Counted from the stretch's first letter, positions 1 to 8,758 are shown. The stretch: 64,000 nt of DNA from Bradyrhizobium erythrophlei (GCF_900142985.1 NZ_LT670849.1:5720501-5784500), one strand, 5' to 3'. Translations and numbers: made by a program. The notes: generated from the sequence alone by a model not told the origin.

Positions 1-2
1 TC

Positions 3-485
3 GACACCTCGATGCTGCAAGAGGCCGTCTCGACGGCTTCCGTAACGCGTCCGACCCGGACGGTCAGTGCGATCACCGCCGCCTTCCGTGCAGAGAAGGC
101 GGGAGCGCTGGTGCGGCTTGCCAAGGACGTCGGCCGCGTCGGCGAAAAAGCCGGCGCGCGCGGCGCGCTGGATACGCTGAAGATCGCCGAAGGTCCAGAA
201 GACGTGGCCCGCGCTGCGCGGCTCGCCGAAGCAAGCGGCAGCAAGACGCGCGCCATCCTCAAACTGCTCGGTCGCGGCGCGCTTCTGTTGGCGGCCGGTG
301 CGTTCGACCTGTCGATTTGGGTGTTCGGCGCGATCTTCGCGCTCGTCTCTTTCCTGATCTCGATCAAGGCCACGACCGAGCGGATGACGCAATCGTGGAT
401 CGATCGCGGCAAACGCCGGCGGCTGCGCCAGCAGCTGGCCGGTCTTGCCGATCCGGTGGTGGCCACTGCCGCTACGGCCGGTTAG
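3..485 (+). CDS. C-terminal part of a membrane-associated protein, truncated by window start
   Basis: The reading frame is open to the left edge of the window, so only the C-terminal 160 residues are seen. The visible part has an Ala/Gly/Arg-rich amphipathic stretch followed by a hydrophobic region at about residues 90-122 (LLLAAGAFDLSIWVFGAIF and following), which fits one or two membrane helices. A basic tail of the KRRRLRQQ type comes after and probably stays in the cytoplasm. I do not recognise the family. A Met codon at position 12 is internal to the frame and is unlikely to be the real start. The gene ends 33 nt before the hydrolase gene on the same strand, so the two may be co-transcribed. 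Confidence 0.6.
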   Translation, partial: DTSMLQEAVSTASVTRPTRTVSAITAAFRAEKAGALVRLAKDVGRVGEKAGARGALDTLKIAEGPEDVARAARLAEASGSKTRAILKLLGRGALLLAAGAFDLSIWVFGAIFALVSFLISIKATTERMTQSWIDRGKRRRLRQQLAGLADPVVATAATAG

Positions 486-518
486 TTTTCAACCCATTCT
501 CCAATCACGGAATGACCG

Positions 519-1271
519 ATGCCGAGCTTTCACCACGGCGATGTTGAAATTGCCTATCTCGATGAAGGCGAGGGCGATCCGATCATCCTCGTGCATGGTT
601 TTGCCTCCAGCAAGAACGTGAACTGGGTGTATCCGACCTGGGTATCGGACCTGAAGAAGAGCGGCCGTCGGGTGATTGCTTTCGACAATCGCGGCCATGG
701 CGAGTCCTCCAAGCTCTACGATGCCGCCGAATATGAGATCGCCATCATGGCGAGCGATATCGCCGCGCTGATGGATCACCTCAAACTCGATCGCGCCGAC
801 GTCATGGGATACTCGCTGGGCTCGCGGATGACGGCGATGCTGGCGCGAAGCCAGCCGCATCTTTTTCGTTCGGCGATTCTCGGCGGCATCGGAATCGGCC
901 TGATCGAGGGCGGCGGTCCCGGCGAAAATGTTGCAAAAGCGCTGGAGGCGGATTCGCTCGACGAGGTCACCGATTCCGTCGGGCGGACGTTCCGCGCCTT
1001 CGCCGACCAGACCCGGTCCGACCGCAAGGCGCTCGCGGCCTGCCTGCGCGGCTCGCGCCGGTTGATGGCAAAAGAAGAAGCCGCTGAAATCGCCGTGCCG
1101 GTGTTGATCGCGGTTGGTACTGCGGACGAAATCGCGGGCTCCGCGCACGCGCTCGGCGAAATTATCCCGGGTTCGGAAGTGCTCGACATTCCCCGCCGCG
1201 ATCACATGCGCGCGGTCGGCGACAAGGTCTATAAGGAAGGTGTGCTGGATTTTCTGTCACGCCGTCCCTGA
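519..1271 (+). CDS. alpha/beta hydrolase
   Basis: This is a 250-residue single-domain alpha/beta hydrolase with no signal peptide, so probably cytoplasmic. It has the oxyanion-region HGFAS motif near residue 26 and the nucleophile elbow GYSLGS with Ser at about 99. The acid is probably Asp203 in GTADEI, and the catalytic His is about 229 in RRDHM. Length and motif order fit the epoxide-hydrolase/3-oxoadipate-enol-lactonase-like branch, but the substrate cannot be read from the sequence. It follows a membrane-protein gene on the same strand. It overlaps the convergent membrane gene tail-to-tail by 15 bp, leaving no room for a separate terminator. Confidence 0.88.
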   Translation: MPSFHHGDVEIAYLDEGEGDPIILVHGFASSKNVNWVYPTWVSDLKKSGRRVIAFDNRGHGESSKLYDAAEYEIAIMASDIAALMDHLKLDRADVMGYSLGSRMTAMLARSQPHLFRSAILGGIGIGLIEGGGPGENVAKALEADSLDEVTDSVGRTFRAFADQTRSDRKALAACLRGSRRLMAKEEAAEIAVPVLIAVGTADEIAGSAHALGEIIPGSEVLDIPRRDHMRAVGDKVYKEGVLDFLSRRP

Positions 1272-2630
1272 GTGCTCGGGTTCGCGCCGCGGGCGCTTCA
1301 TCCAGGCAATCGTCGCTGCAAGGGTCGTGATCCAGACGAGGCGCGAGCCGTAGCGATCGTGCGGCCCTGAGATGACGCCGCAGATCACGGCATTGCCGAG
1401 CATTGCCAGGCACACGGTCGCGATCAACAGCGTTACATCGTCCATCCGACGCCGAACGATTGCGCCTGCCAGGGTCATGAAAACCAGCGCTGTCGAGATC
1501 AGCGCCACAGGGACGTGAATCAGGTTGACCGGACCGAAGGTGAGGAAGCTTGTTTGCTGGCGTGCCGCGTCCACCTGATTCAATTGTTGCCGCACATACT
1601 CCCGGAAGATGCCGTAGGTGTGCATCAGCGACGGGTGGTCGGTGTTTTCGCCGGTGGCGACCTTGAGCATCTGTTCGCCGCTGTTGAGCAGCGCTTCTTT
1701 GGCCTGCCATAGCGGATATTCGCTCAGGGCGTGGACGGCGATATAGCCCATCTCGTCGCTCATGCCTTTGAAGCGGCCGAGCTTGTTGAACACGGTTTCC
1801 CGGCTCCAGAGAAAATCGTCGGCGGTTTCCGGCAACTCGTTGCGATAGGGACAGAGCTTGAATTGCTGCGTGGGACAGTGGTCGTTCAGGTAACGGGTGA
1901 CGATTCCGTCCTGAAGCATGCGCGCAAACGCGATGGAATAGCCACCCGGCGTCCAGGCGATGTGTCCGGACAAGGCGTAGTTGGTGGAAAGCAGCATGAT
2001 CGCGCCGGCCGCGATGGTCAGCGTTCCCTGCGCCAGCGAGGCGGCCTTGATCCGCCCGTGCAGGAACGGCCGCGCAATCCATCCCACGCAACACAGCCCG
2101 AGCAGAACGGCCATCGTCGCGCTGTGGGTTGCTCCGGCAAAGGCGGTGAAGATGAACAGCGCGGCCTTTTCGCCCGCCGAGATTTTCTCGCCAAAGAGCA
2201 CGAGAAGAAACAGCGACAGCACCGACAGGCCGGCAAAGATGTCGGTCAGCAGCATGCTGGCGAGCCAGGGCAACGCCGTCGTCAGCGTCAGGAAGAGACA
2301 CAGGCCAAACAGCCGCCATGGCCGCGCCAGCCCGAAGACCCGCAGCGTCAGCTGCAAGATCCACATCGTCGCCAGCGCCTGAATGGCGAGGTTGAGCCAG
2401 AAAGAGCTCGGCTCCCCGTAGTGCAAATAAAGCCCGAAGGCGGTCGATCGGCTCGGGACCAGATAGCCTTCGTACCAGCGCGCCAGATAACCGCCGGTGT
2501 CCGACTGCAGCAGCGGGTAGCTGTTCCAGAGCGCCGGGGCGAGCAGCATCAGGGGAATGGCGGCAGCAATCAGCCAGACCACGAGCGGGTTCGAGTTGCC
2601 CGCGGAAAGCGAATTTGTGGTGTCTGCCAT
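1257..2630 (-). CDS. multi-pass membrane protein of unknown function
   Basis: The product is 457 residues with a short polar N-terminus followed by about nine or ten hydrophobic segments, for example VVWLIAAAIPLMLLAPALW near residue 18. A conserved-looking loop between the first helices (SYPLLQSDTGGY) and a luminal-type segment rich in Cys/Pro in the middle resemble polytopic GT-C-like or O-antigen-associated membrane proteins, but no definite family motif is visible. The start is the ATG at 2630, in a region shared with the divergent cysE gene. A paired-hairpin repeat lies 15 bp upstream of this start, inside the presumed promoter region. The 3' end overlaps the convergent hydrolase gene. 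Confidence 0.75.
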   Translation of the reverse strand: MADTTNSLSAGNSNPLVVWLIAAAIPLMLLAPALWNSYPLLQSDTGGYLARWYEGYLVPSRSTAFGLYLHYGEPSSFWLNLAIQALATMWILQLTLRVFGLARPWRLFGLCLFLTLTTALPWLASMLLTDIFAGLSVLSLFLLVLFGEKISAGEKAALFIFTAFAGATHSATMAVLLGLCCVGWIARPFLHGRIKAASLAQGTLTIAAGAIMLLSTNYALSGHIAWTPGGYSIAFARMLQDGIVTRYLNDHCPTQQFKLCPYRNELPETADDFLWSRETVFNKLGRFKGMSDEMGYIAVHALSEYPLWQAKEALLNSGEQMLKVATGENTDHPSLMHTYGIFREYVRQQLNQVDAARQQTSFLTFGPVNLIHVPVALISTALVFMTLAGAIVRRRMDDVTLLIATVCLAMLGNAVICGVISGPHDRYGSRLVWITTLAATIAWMKRPRREPEHSGTA

Positions 2631-2645
2631 TGAACGACCATGCCC

Positions 2646-2804
2646 GGTGTCCCGGTTCCGACATTCGTATCTTGTCGCGAGCCGGGCACTTTTACGAATG
2701 TCAGAACCAAAGGGTCACTAGCAAATATATGATTCTAGTGTGGCTTTGACTTTGACGTTCCGATCGCGGCGAAACTGAAAGGAACGTCAAAGTCGCCACA
2801 CCAG
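2646..2804 (-). repeat. paired-hairpin element, copy 1 (subfamily I)
   Basis: Two long imperfect stem-loops separated by an AT-rich linker are seen here: hairpin B at 2646-2721, linker 2722-2734, hairpin A at 2735-2804. On the minus strand the order is A-linker-B, as in the copy at 34868. Stem B uses the GACATTCGTA core and stem A the TTGACGTTCC core. The linker-proximal arm of each stem carries an extra TTT. The element sits between the divergent membrane-protein and cysE genes. The repeat character is directly visible by comparison with the copies at 4227, 18206, 34868 and 53251. I do not know a name for this family. Confidence 0.9.
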
Positions 2805-3023
2805 CTGGGGTGGGGAACGGAAATCCACCAATAGTCGGCTTGATTTATGACAATGGCCAACCAAGTAGGTCAAACCAGACATTCCGGCACGGGGGTGCCG
2901 TCCGAGCTGATCTGCGTTCACCTTGGTGTGAGGGCAGCGGGACAGGGCGGAGAGGGCCGTGCTATAATAAGCGGGTTGATTGCCCGATTATCTTGGCTAC
3001 AGAGCGATTTACGGGGCGGTGTT

Positions 3024-3854
3024 ATGGTGAAGCATCAGATCAATCCGCAAGGCAGCAGCAAGCTGGCGGCGCTCGATCCAATCTGGGATCGCGTGCGGTC
3101 CGAGGCGGAGGATATCGTCCGCCGGGAGCCGGAACTCGCCTCCTTCATCTACTCGACCGTGTTGCATCACGACCGGCTGGAACAGTCGGTGGTGCACCGG
3201 ATCGCCGAGCGTCTCGACCACTCCGCGCTTTCCGGCGACCTGATCCGCCAGGCCTTTGACGAGGCGTTGCGCGATGAACCTGATCTTGGCAACGCCTTCC
3301 GCGCCGACCTCGTCGCGGTCTACGACCGCGATCCCGCGACCTCGCGCTTCATCGATCCCTTGCTCTATTTTAAGGGCTTCCACGCGATACAGACCCATCG
3401 TCTGGCGCACTGGCTGTTCAAGCGCGGCCGCAAGGATTTCGCCTATTACCTGCAAAGCCGTTCGTCGTCGGTATTCCAGACCGACATCAATCCGGCGGCA
3501 GTCATCGGACGCGGTATTTTCCTCGATCACGCCACCGGCTTCGTCTGCGGCGAAACCGCCGTTATCGAGGACGATGTCTCGATCCTGCACGGTGTCACGC
3601 TCGGCGGCACCGGCAAGGAGAACGAGGACCGCCATCCCAAGATCCGCCACGGCGTATTGATCGGGGCGGGCGCGAAAATTCTCGGCAATATCGAGGTTGG
3701 CCACTGTGCCCGGATCGCTGCCGGCTCCGTAGTCGTCAAAGCGGTACCGCACAATGTGACAGTGGCAGGCGTGCCTGCCAAAATCGTGGGCGAAGCGGGC
3801 TGCGCCGAGCCCTCGCGCACCATGGATCAGATGATCAACGCGATCGGGCTCTGA
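3024..3854 (+). CDS. cysE: serine O-acetyltransferase
   Basis: CysE acetylates L-serine with acetyl-CoA to O-acetylserine, the committed step of cysteine synthesis in the cytoplasm. From the ATG at 3024 the protein has 276 residues, the usual CysE size. It has an alpha-helical N-terminal domain to about residue 140, then the left-handed beta-helix with hexapeptide repeats. Key pieces are DINPAA, DHATGFVCGETA and HGVTLGGTGK, and the C-terminal AGVPAKIVG typical of this enzyme. An earlier in-frame Met (2847) would add 59 residues unlike any CysE, so I prefer 3024. A TATAAT-like -10 lies at 2963-2968. The upstream region holds a paired-hairpin repeat shared with the divergent gene. Confidence 0.95.
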   Translation: MVKHQINPQGSSKLAALDPIWDRVRSEAEDIVRREPELASFIYSTVLHHDRLEQSVVHRIAERLDHSALSGDLIRQAFDEALRDEPDLGNAFRADLVAVYDRDPATSRFIDPLLYFKGFHAIQTHRLAHWLFKRGRKDFAYYLQSRSSSVFQTDINPAAVIGRGIFLDHATGFVCGETAVIEDDVSILHGVTLGGTGKENEDRHPKIRHGVLIGAGAKILGNIEVGHCARIAAGSVVVKAVPHNVTVAGVPAKIVGEAGCAEPSRTMDQMINAIGL

Positions 3855-4011
3855 TTTTAGGGCGGTAATGGTGGATTTCGCGCATTTGCAGTTTTGCAGT
3901 TGGCGCGATGCGCCGCTATAAGGCCCCTGCAAAATACCTTCTCGCAGCGCTGGCGGCGACAGCCGTATCAGCCTAAAATTCCCTGAGATACCTTTGCATT
4001 CGGAGACTGCC

Positions 4012-4230
4012 GTGGACGTTCAGGAAGTCAGGAAACTCGACGCCTACCTCAAGCGTGTATTCGGCAACCCCAAAATCCGCGTGGTTCCGCGTCCCAAGAA
4101 GGACGATTCCGCCGAGGTCTATATCGGCGAGGAATTCATCGGCGTGCTGTTCGTCGATGACGAGGACGACGATCGCTCGTTCCAGTTCCAGATGGCGATT
4201 CTGGAAGACGATCTGGTCGAGCAGGGCTAG
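4012..4230 (+). CDS. DUF3126 family protein
   Basis: This small acidic protein (72 residues from the GTG at 4012) matches the DUF3126 pattern found throughout Rhizobiales: a VDVQEVRKLDAYLKRVFGN start, then PRPKKDDSAEVYIGEEFIGV and an acidic DDEDDD stretch. Function is unknown in the family. GTG 4012 is favoured because CGGAGA lies 5 nt upstream and homologues begin near this residue. An ATG at 3994 is the alternative. The stop codon TAG at 4228-4230 coincides with the CTAG foot of the adjacent paired-hairpin repeat, so the repeat apparently supplies the end of this gene. Confidence 0.9.
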   Translation: MDVQEVRKLDAYLKRVFGNPKIRVVPRPKKDDSAEVYIGEEFIGVLFVDDEDDDRSFQFQMAILEDDLVEQG

Positions 4231-4392
4231 TCGTCCGATTCTAACATTCGCATCCCTTCTCAGCGGGCACCTTTGCGAATGTTAGAATCAAAGGACGACT
4301 AGCAAATATAAGTTTGTAGTGGAGTTTTGGATTTGACATTCGCTTGACGAACCCGCGGCTTGATGGGTAGCGAATGTCAAATCCACTCCACT
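4227..4392 (-). repeat. paired-hairpin element, copy 2 (subfamily II)
   Basis: Hairpin B spans 4227-4302, the linker 4303-4316 and hairpin A 4317-4392. Stem B has the GATTCTAACATTCGCA core and stem A the GGATTTGACATTCGCT core, which differ from copies 1, 3 and 4 but match the copy at 53251. The linker-side arm of both stems has an extra TTT relative to the outer arm. The element lies between convergent genes and could therefore stop transcription from both sides, but other copies sit between divergent genes, so termination is unlikely to be its only role. Confidence 0.9.
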
Positions 4393-4415
4393 GACAGCTC
4401 TCCGCTTCGCGATCC

Positions 4416-5129
4416 TTATTTCTGACCGTGCAATTGCAGGGTCAGGCGATCCATTGCGTCCGCAACCTCGCGCCAATGCGCAAGCCAGCTGCGTGGAAAG
4501 CGAAACGTCAGGTCGGCGCCCTCGATCCGGCGTTCGCTCAAGCACATGCCAGGCGTGGCCGCCTCGCGCGAGCAACGGGCGCTGAAGTCAGGGGCGGTAG
4601 CGGAGAACAGATCCTCCCCGCCGTAAGGTGAGCCTTCGCGGAAGGTGCGCATGGCCAGACCATCTTCCCCTGTCGTCGCCGCGGAATCGAGATAACGCGG
4701 GTAGATCGTGCGGGTGCGCATGTCAGGCGCCAGTGCATCATGATGCGCCGCGATCGACAGGAATATCCGGTCGATCGGCTGCACGGCTGCATCTTCCACT
4801 TCGGCCGCACTGACGTGCTTCTGCGCCTCCGGAGCCTCGAGCGACGGGTAGGCGAAGCTGAGGTCGATGCGCTCCTGCGGTCCGGTGTGGTGCTGTATCT
4901 TCATCCGGATCGAACCGGAGGGCACGTTGAACAGCGTCGAACCGACACTGACGGGCAGCCGCGCCGGGCCCTTGGCGGCATCGACCTCCCAGGTCGGCCA
5001 CAGCAAATAAGTGACAAACGAAAGCGCTGCCGCGGCAATGGCGCCGATCAGCAGGATCGGAAGCAGATGGCTGCGCCAGTCCTTGCGCGCATAGCGCGTG
5101 AAGTTTTGGGCGGAGGAGATGAAGGTCAT
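4416..5129 (-). CDS. single-pass membrane protein of unknown function
   Basis: The 237-residue product has a short basic N-terminus (YARKDWRSH), one strong transmembrane helix at about residues 24-47 (LLPILLIGAIAAAALSFVTY) and a long soluble domain predicted to be periplasmic. The soluble part contains two Cys residues about 14 apart near the C-terminus (FSARCSREA, GMCLSERR), which could form a disulfide. No catalytic motif is evident and I do not recognise the family. The ATG start at 5129 follows a purine-poor leader, so the start is moderately certain. It is convergent with the DUF3126 gene across repeat copy 2. Confidence 0.75.
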   Translation of the reverse strand: MTFISSAQNFTRYARKDWRSHLLPILLIGAIAAAALSFVTYLLWPTWEVDAAKGPARLPVSVGSTLFNVPSGSIRMKIQHHTGPQERIDLSFAYPSLEAPEAQKHVSAAEVEDAAVQPIDRIFLSIAAHHDALAPDMRTRTIYPRYLDSAATTGEDGLAMRTFREGSPYGGEDLFSATAPDFSARCSREAATPGMCLSERRIEGADLTFRFPRSWLAHWREVADAMDRLTLQLHGQK

Positions 5130-5358
5130 GAGCCGATGAAGCGGGAACAGCCGAGTGGGTAACGAATCAACGTCAAATATGCCACGCGCCGCCGTGCTTC
5201 CGTATGGTTTTGCGGCAACGCTTGGCGGTGCAAGCCATGTCCCAGCCGCGGCTCCGAAAGGTTGCTTGTTAACCTTTCCTTAAGGATGTTGTGGCGGTCC
5301 CGCGCCAAGTTTGCGAAGCAGGGGCCGTAATTTCGTTGGTTGCGTGGGTGAGCCGAAT

Positions 5359-5688
5359 ATGTCGCCGGAAGCGTTGAATTCCCTGTTTTCGCTTTGCATC
5401 GGTTTCGCGCTCGCGGGCGCGCTGACCAGTGGATTTCAAGCGATCGTGCATCGTCCCGCCGGCTTCGGCCTTCTTCAGGAGGGCGTCGCGCCGAGTACCT
5501 TTGCGGCGGTGCCGTTTCTGGTTTTCGCCGCACCCTTCATCATCATGCGCAACACGCTGCGCGGTGTTCAGGTCGAAAGCCGCCGTTTCGAATTCGTGAT
5601 GATGGCGACCGTTCTGGCGGGCTTCTGGAGCCTGATGTCCGGCACCTTTTTTGTCATGACGCTGCGCGCCGTCGGACTACTGGTCTGA
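5359..5688 (+). CDS. small membrane protein
   Basis: The product is 109 residues from the ATG at 5359. Three hydrophobic segments are visible: LFSLCIGFALAGALTSG, AVPFLVFAAPFIIM and VMMATVLAGFWSLMSGTFFVM. It resembles small conserved Bradyrhizobiaceae inner-membrane proteins of unknown function. The in-frame extension to 5311 adds a Gly/Arg-rich stretch with no coding character, so I chose 5359. It stands alone, with the next gene about 190 bp downstream across a palindromic repeat. Confidence 0.7.
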   Translation: MSPEALNSLFSLCIGFALAGALTSGFQAIVHRPAGFGLLQEGVAPSTFAAVPFLVFAAPFIIMRNTLRGVQVESRRFEFVMMATVLAGFWSLMSGTFFVMTLRAVGLLV

Positions 5689-5734
5689 ACTTCTGTTTGA
5701 CGCGTTTCGCAACACGAACCGGCCCCACCCACGG

Positions 5735-5812
5735 ATCCCGTCTCCGCCAAGGCTTCGCCGGACCACTAGCTCACTCGGCCGCCGAAGCTTTAGCGAAGGC
5801 GGCAAGTCCGAG
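5735..5812. repeat. REP-like palindromic sequence
   Basis: Two short palindromes are seen: TCCGCCAAGGCTTCGCCGGA near 5742-5761, and CCGCCGAAGC...GCGAAGGCGG near 5779-5802 flanked by CTCGG/CCGAG. GAAGC/GCGAAGG-type palindromes are common extragenic repeats in rhizobial genomes. Only this copy is visible in the window, so the repeat status rests on general knowledge. Confidence 0.4.
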
Positions 5813-5877
5813 GGCATGCTTCGCTTGAAAAGGCTTTGATGGCTGTGCCAGAGTCTCCTGCAAAGGAGACTTATTCT

Positions 5878-6408
5878 ATGGCGATCTACGAGCTCGACGG
5901 GCAGGGGCCCGACCTTCCCAAAAGCGGCAACTATTTCATCGCCGACACCGCCACCGTAATCGGCAAGGTGCGCCTGCTGGAGAGTGCGAGCGTCTGGTTC
6001 GGCGCGGTATTGCGCGGCGACAATGAGTGGATCGAGATCGGCGAGGGTTCCAACGTCCAGGACAACTCGACCTGCCACACCGACCCCGGCTTCCCGTTGA
6101 TCATCGGCAAGGATTGCACCGTCGGCCACAACGTCGTCCTGCACGGCTGTGTCCTGGAAGACGGCGCGCTGGTCGGCATGGGCTCGATCGTGATGAATGG
6201 CGCCAGAATTGGCCGCGGCAGCGTCGTCGGCGCCGGTTCTGTCATCACCGAGGGCAAACAATTTCCTGAAAACTCCCTCATCATCGGCTCGCCGGCGCGC
6301 GTGATCCGCACGCTGACGCCCGAGCAAGCCACGGCAATGGGGCGGGCTGCGAAGTCATACCAGCGCAACGGGCCGCGCTTCAAAGCCGGCCTCAAGAAGA
6401 TCGGCTGA
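5878..6408 (+). CDS. gamma-carbonic anhydrase family protein
   Basis: This is a 176-residue left-handed beta-helix protein of the gamma-carbonic anhydrase/PaaY/CaiE family. The three zinc-ligand histidines are present in the usual spacing: STCHTD, CTVGHN and VLHGCVL. The hexapeptide repeats are followed by a C-terminal helical tail. Such proteins form trimers with metal sites between subunits. Many hydrate CO2, but others are thioesterases or have no known activity, so the reaction is not certain. The start at 5878 has an excellent AAAGGAGA ribosome site 7 nt upstream. The Met at 5836 lacks one. Confidence 0.92.
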   Translation: MAIYELDGQGPDLPKSGNYFIADTATVIGKVRLLESASVWFGAVLRGDNEWIEIGEGSNVQDNSTCHTDPGFPLIIGKDCTVGHNVVLHGCVLEDGALVGMGSIVMNGARIGRGSVVGAGSVITEGKQFPENSLIIGSPARVIRTLTPEQATAMGRAAKSYQRNGPRFKAGLKKIG

Positions 6409-6439
6409 TGTGTTGGCGAACCGCGTGAGCGGGTCGCGA

Positions 6440-6688
6440 TCACGGTTTTGCTTTTCGCGAAGTCCTGTCCTTTAGGGAAGTTTTGCGGCCGCCGCCCTTT
6501 TCGGCGGTGTCAGCCGCGAGCCGCACGCTTTTGCGCAGCGCATCCTTCAGATCGATCGGAATGCCGTGCTTCCTCAACAGATCGGCGAAGGCTTCGTCGG
6601 CGAGTTCCTGAAAGGTCGCCATCCGGTCGCGCGCCAGCTGCTTGAGCTTGTCGAAGCTGTCGTCGTCAAAGGCGATCAATTTGCGCAT
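6440..6688 (-). CDS. small protein with a ribbon-helix-helix-like N-terminus
   Basis: From the Met at 6688 the product is 82 residues: MRKLIAFDDDSFDKLKQLAR, then an EELADEAFADLL-like helix and a basic Ser/Lys tail. The beta-strand plus two-helix pattern resembles ribbon-helix-helix DNA-binding or antitoxin-like proteins, but no partner toxin gene is adjacent. The family is not identified. A longer start at 6733 would add 15 residues with less coding character. It is convergent with the carbonic anhydrase gene. Confidence 0.6.
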   Translation of the reverse strand: MRKLIAFDDDSFDKLKQLARDRMATFQELADEAFADLLRKHGIPIDLKDALRKSVRLAADTAEKGGGRKTSLKDRTSRKAKP

Positions 6689-6960
6689 GCTTTCTAGATC
6701 CGCGACCAGTGATGCGCTAAACGCTACTCCCAAAGTGACACTGCTGCACCTGCTAACGAGCGAGGCCTTCTCGTTTCGATCGCTTTCCTAAAATCGCCTT
6801 TAGTTGTCTGAACGCAATCTGAACGCGCTCGCGCTCGGGTCGCGTAGAATTGAGCTTGCATACGAAGCATTTCGTCGCAGCCTCCCTACATGACGGGAAC
6901 GGGGACCTTGGTGAAGGAGTCTTCTCTCCAAGGTTGGGCTCTCACCGTACGGAGGATAAC

Positions 6961-7488
6961 ATGTTGCGGAAATCAATGATCGCGCTGTGCGCGGCAGCTT
7001 CAGTGATGGCGCTGACGCCGAACATGGCTTTGGCGCGTGGCGGCGGAGGCGGTGGCGGAGGTGGCCACGGCGGCGGTGGTGGTGGATTCGGCGGCGGCCA
7101 TGCCGGCGGATTTAGTGGCGGCTTCGGTGGCGGCGGCTTTGCCGCGCGCGGCGGCAACTTCGGCGGCGCCAACTTTGGCGCACGGAGCGTAAGCGGCGGA
7201 AACTTCAGCAGCAGCTTCGCGCGCGCGCCAACGACCGGCAACTTCAACGCGGCCGCCGTTTCCGGCAATCGCTTTGCTAGTGGCAATTTCGGACATGGCC
7301 GGTTTGGCCATGGCTTCCATCACGGCCGGCGCTTCTTTGTCGGAGGCGCCTACTATGACGGCTACTGGGACTATCCGGATTATGCCTATGACGATTCCTA
7401 TTACGACAATGGCAACTGCTATATCGTGCAGCAGCGCGTCCATACGTCGTATGGATGGCGTATCCGGCCAGTCCAGGTCTGCGGCTGA
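6961..7488 (+). CDS. secreted glycine-rich protein
   Basis: The 175-residue product starts at the ATG at 6961 behind a clear ACGGAGGA ribosome site. An N-terminal signal peptide (MIALCAAASVMALTPNMALA) is followed by a long Gly/Phe/His low-complexity region with a Gly-9 run. The C-terminal domain is rich in Tyr and Asp and carries two Cys (GNCYIVQQRV and VQVCG). The layout fits a secreted or surface structural protein; similar Gly-rich proteins are common in Bradyrhizobium. No enzymatic motif is visible. A strong rho-independent terminator follows. Confidence 0.82.
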   Translation: MLRKSMIALCAAASVMALTPNMALARGGGGGGGGGHGGGGGGFGGGHAGGFSGGFGGGGFAARGGNFGGANFGARSVSGGNFSSSFARAPTTGNFNAAAVSGNRFASGNFGHGRFGHGFHHGRRFFVGGAYYDGYWDYPDYAYDDSYYDNGNCYIVQQRVHTSYGWRIRPVQVCG

Positions 7489-7526
7489 TCCCGCGACCGC
7501 TTAGAGTAGTCTACGAAAATAGAAAA

Positions 7527-7558
7527 GCGCGCGGACCGAAGGGCCGCGCGCCTTTTTT
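7527..7558 (+). terminator. rho-independent terminator
   Basis: The 8-bp arms GCGCGCGG / CCGCGCGC enclose a short loop and are followed by six T. It ends the glycine-rich gene and lies 14 nt before the convergent hydrolase gene. Confidence 0.88.
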
Positions 7559-7572
7559 GTGACGTGATCAGA

Positions 7573-8463
7573 TCAGCCGAGGACCTTGTACTTCTTGAAC
7601 CAGGCCTGCATCTGGTTCCAGGCGTCGTCCGCCGCTTCCTTGCGATAGCTCGGGCGGTAGTCGGCGTGGAAGCCGTGCGGGGCGGCCGGATAGATCTTGA
7701 ACTCGGCGGGCTTGTTCGCCTTCGCAAGTGCGTCCTTCAGCGCTTCGACGGTCGCCACCGGAATGCCGGTGTCGGCCTCGCCGTAAAGTCCGATCACGGG
7801 CGCCTTCATGTCGGGTGCGAGTTGGGTCGGGCTCTTGGGCCAGCCGGGGACGTTTGGCGGATCGACCGGAGGCCCGTAGAAGGAAGCGCCGGCCTTCAGC
7901 GCGCTCGAATGCGCCGCATATTCCCACACGGTGCGGCCGCCGCGGCAAAAGCCGATGATGCCAAGCCGATCGGTGTTGCCGCCTTGGGCCTTGGCCCAGG
8001 CGACCGTGCTGTCGAGATCGGACAGCAGCTCGGCGTCGGGCTTGGAGTTAACGATCGGCAGGAGCTGCGGAATGTCGGTGATCTTGGTGAGATCGACCCC
8101 TTTGCGGAAATAATAATCGGGGGCGACAGCGAGTGCGCCGAGCTTGGCGAGACGACGCACGACGTCCTTGATGTATTCGTGCAGGCCGAAGATCTCCATC
8201 GCAACCAGAATGACCGGCGGATTGGCGACGCCCTTGGGCCGCGCGAAATAGCCGGGCATCTCGCCGTCGGCGACCTTGATCTTGATGTCGCCGACATCGA
8301 GGCCGTCGGTGGAAGTCATGATCACGTCGGCCCGGACAGGGCCGGCGGCAAGCGTATAGCCCGCCGTGACGGCGGCGGATGCGGTCATAAAGCCCCGGCG
8401 AGAGAACGGGGCTGCCTTGGTCAGTCCGACGACGTCGGACGTCAGCTGGGTGTGAACGTTCAT
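7573..8463 (-). CDS. dienelactone hydrolase family protein with Tat signal
   Basis: The product is 296 residues. The N-terminus has a twin-arginine motif (SRRGFMTAS at 21-29) and a hydrophobic segment ending near Ala45, so export by Tat is predicted. The mature part is a dienelactone-hydrolase fold with Cys173 in GFCRGG, Asp231 in GEADTG and His263 in APHGFH. The Cys nucleophile is characteristic of this family, which opens the lactone ring of dienelactones in chloroaromatic degradation or acts on other esters. The substrate here is unknown. It is transcribed alone, convergent with the glycine-rich gene. Confidence 0.9.
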   Translation of the reverse strand: MNVHTQLTSDVVGLTKAAPFSRRGFMTASAAVTAGYTLAAGPVRADVIMTSTDGLDVGDIKIKVADGEMPGYFARPKGVANPPVILVAMEIFGLHEYIKDVVRRLAKLGALAVAPDYYFRKGVDLTKITDIPQLLPIVNSKPDAELLSDLDSTVAWAKAQGGNTDRLGIIGFCRGGRTVWEYAAHSSALKAGASFYGPPVDPPNVPGWPKSPTQLAPDMKAPVIGLYGEADTGIPVATVEALKDALAKANKPAEFKIYPAAPHGFHADYRPSYRKEAADDAWNQMQAWFKKYKVLG

Positions 8464-8758
8464 GCGGATTCCTCAGGAAACGGGTGGACAGGAGGCTAGA
8501 CCCCGATATCCAGCCGATATTCCAAGCCCGAGGCAAGTCACTAGGCGGTAAACTCATAAACTCCCGGATCGGGCCGCATGTGATCCACCGGGGACTCTGC
8601 CCCGACGGAGCCCCTTGATGACGCCCCGCCGCCATGAACCGGCCGATGTCGAGTGGTCGATTATCCAGTCCCGCGTGGGATACGGGTGAAAACGACGTAG
8701 GCGCGCACGGAGAATCCACCGGAGGTCGCCGGAGCCGTGACCGGCGGCAAGCGGCGGT

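Noticed and set aside
489..1205. Long minus-strand frame opposite the alpha/beta hydrolase gene
   Set aside because: It is the complement of a well-supported gene with clear catalytic motifs; GC-rich codons create long antisense frames.
1731..2633. 300-residue plus-strand frame opposite the membrane protein gene
   Set aside because: Composition is Arg/Gln/Pro-rich without hydrophobic pattern and mirrors the real minus-strand gene.
7000..7443. Minus-strand frames opposite the Gly-rich secreted protein
   Set aside because: They are antisense products of a Gly-repeat region; the sense gene has a signal peptide, ribosome site and terminator.
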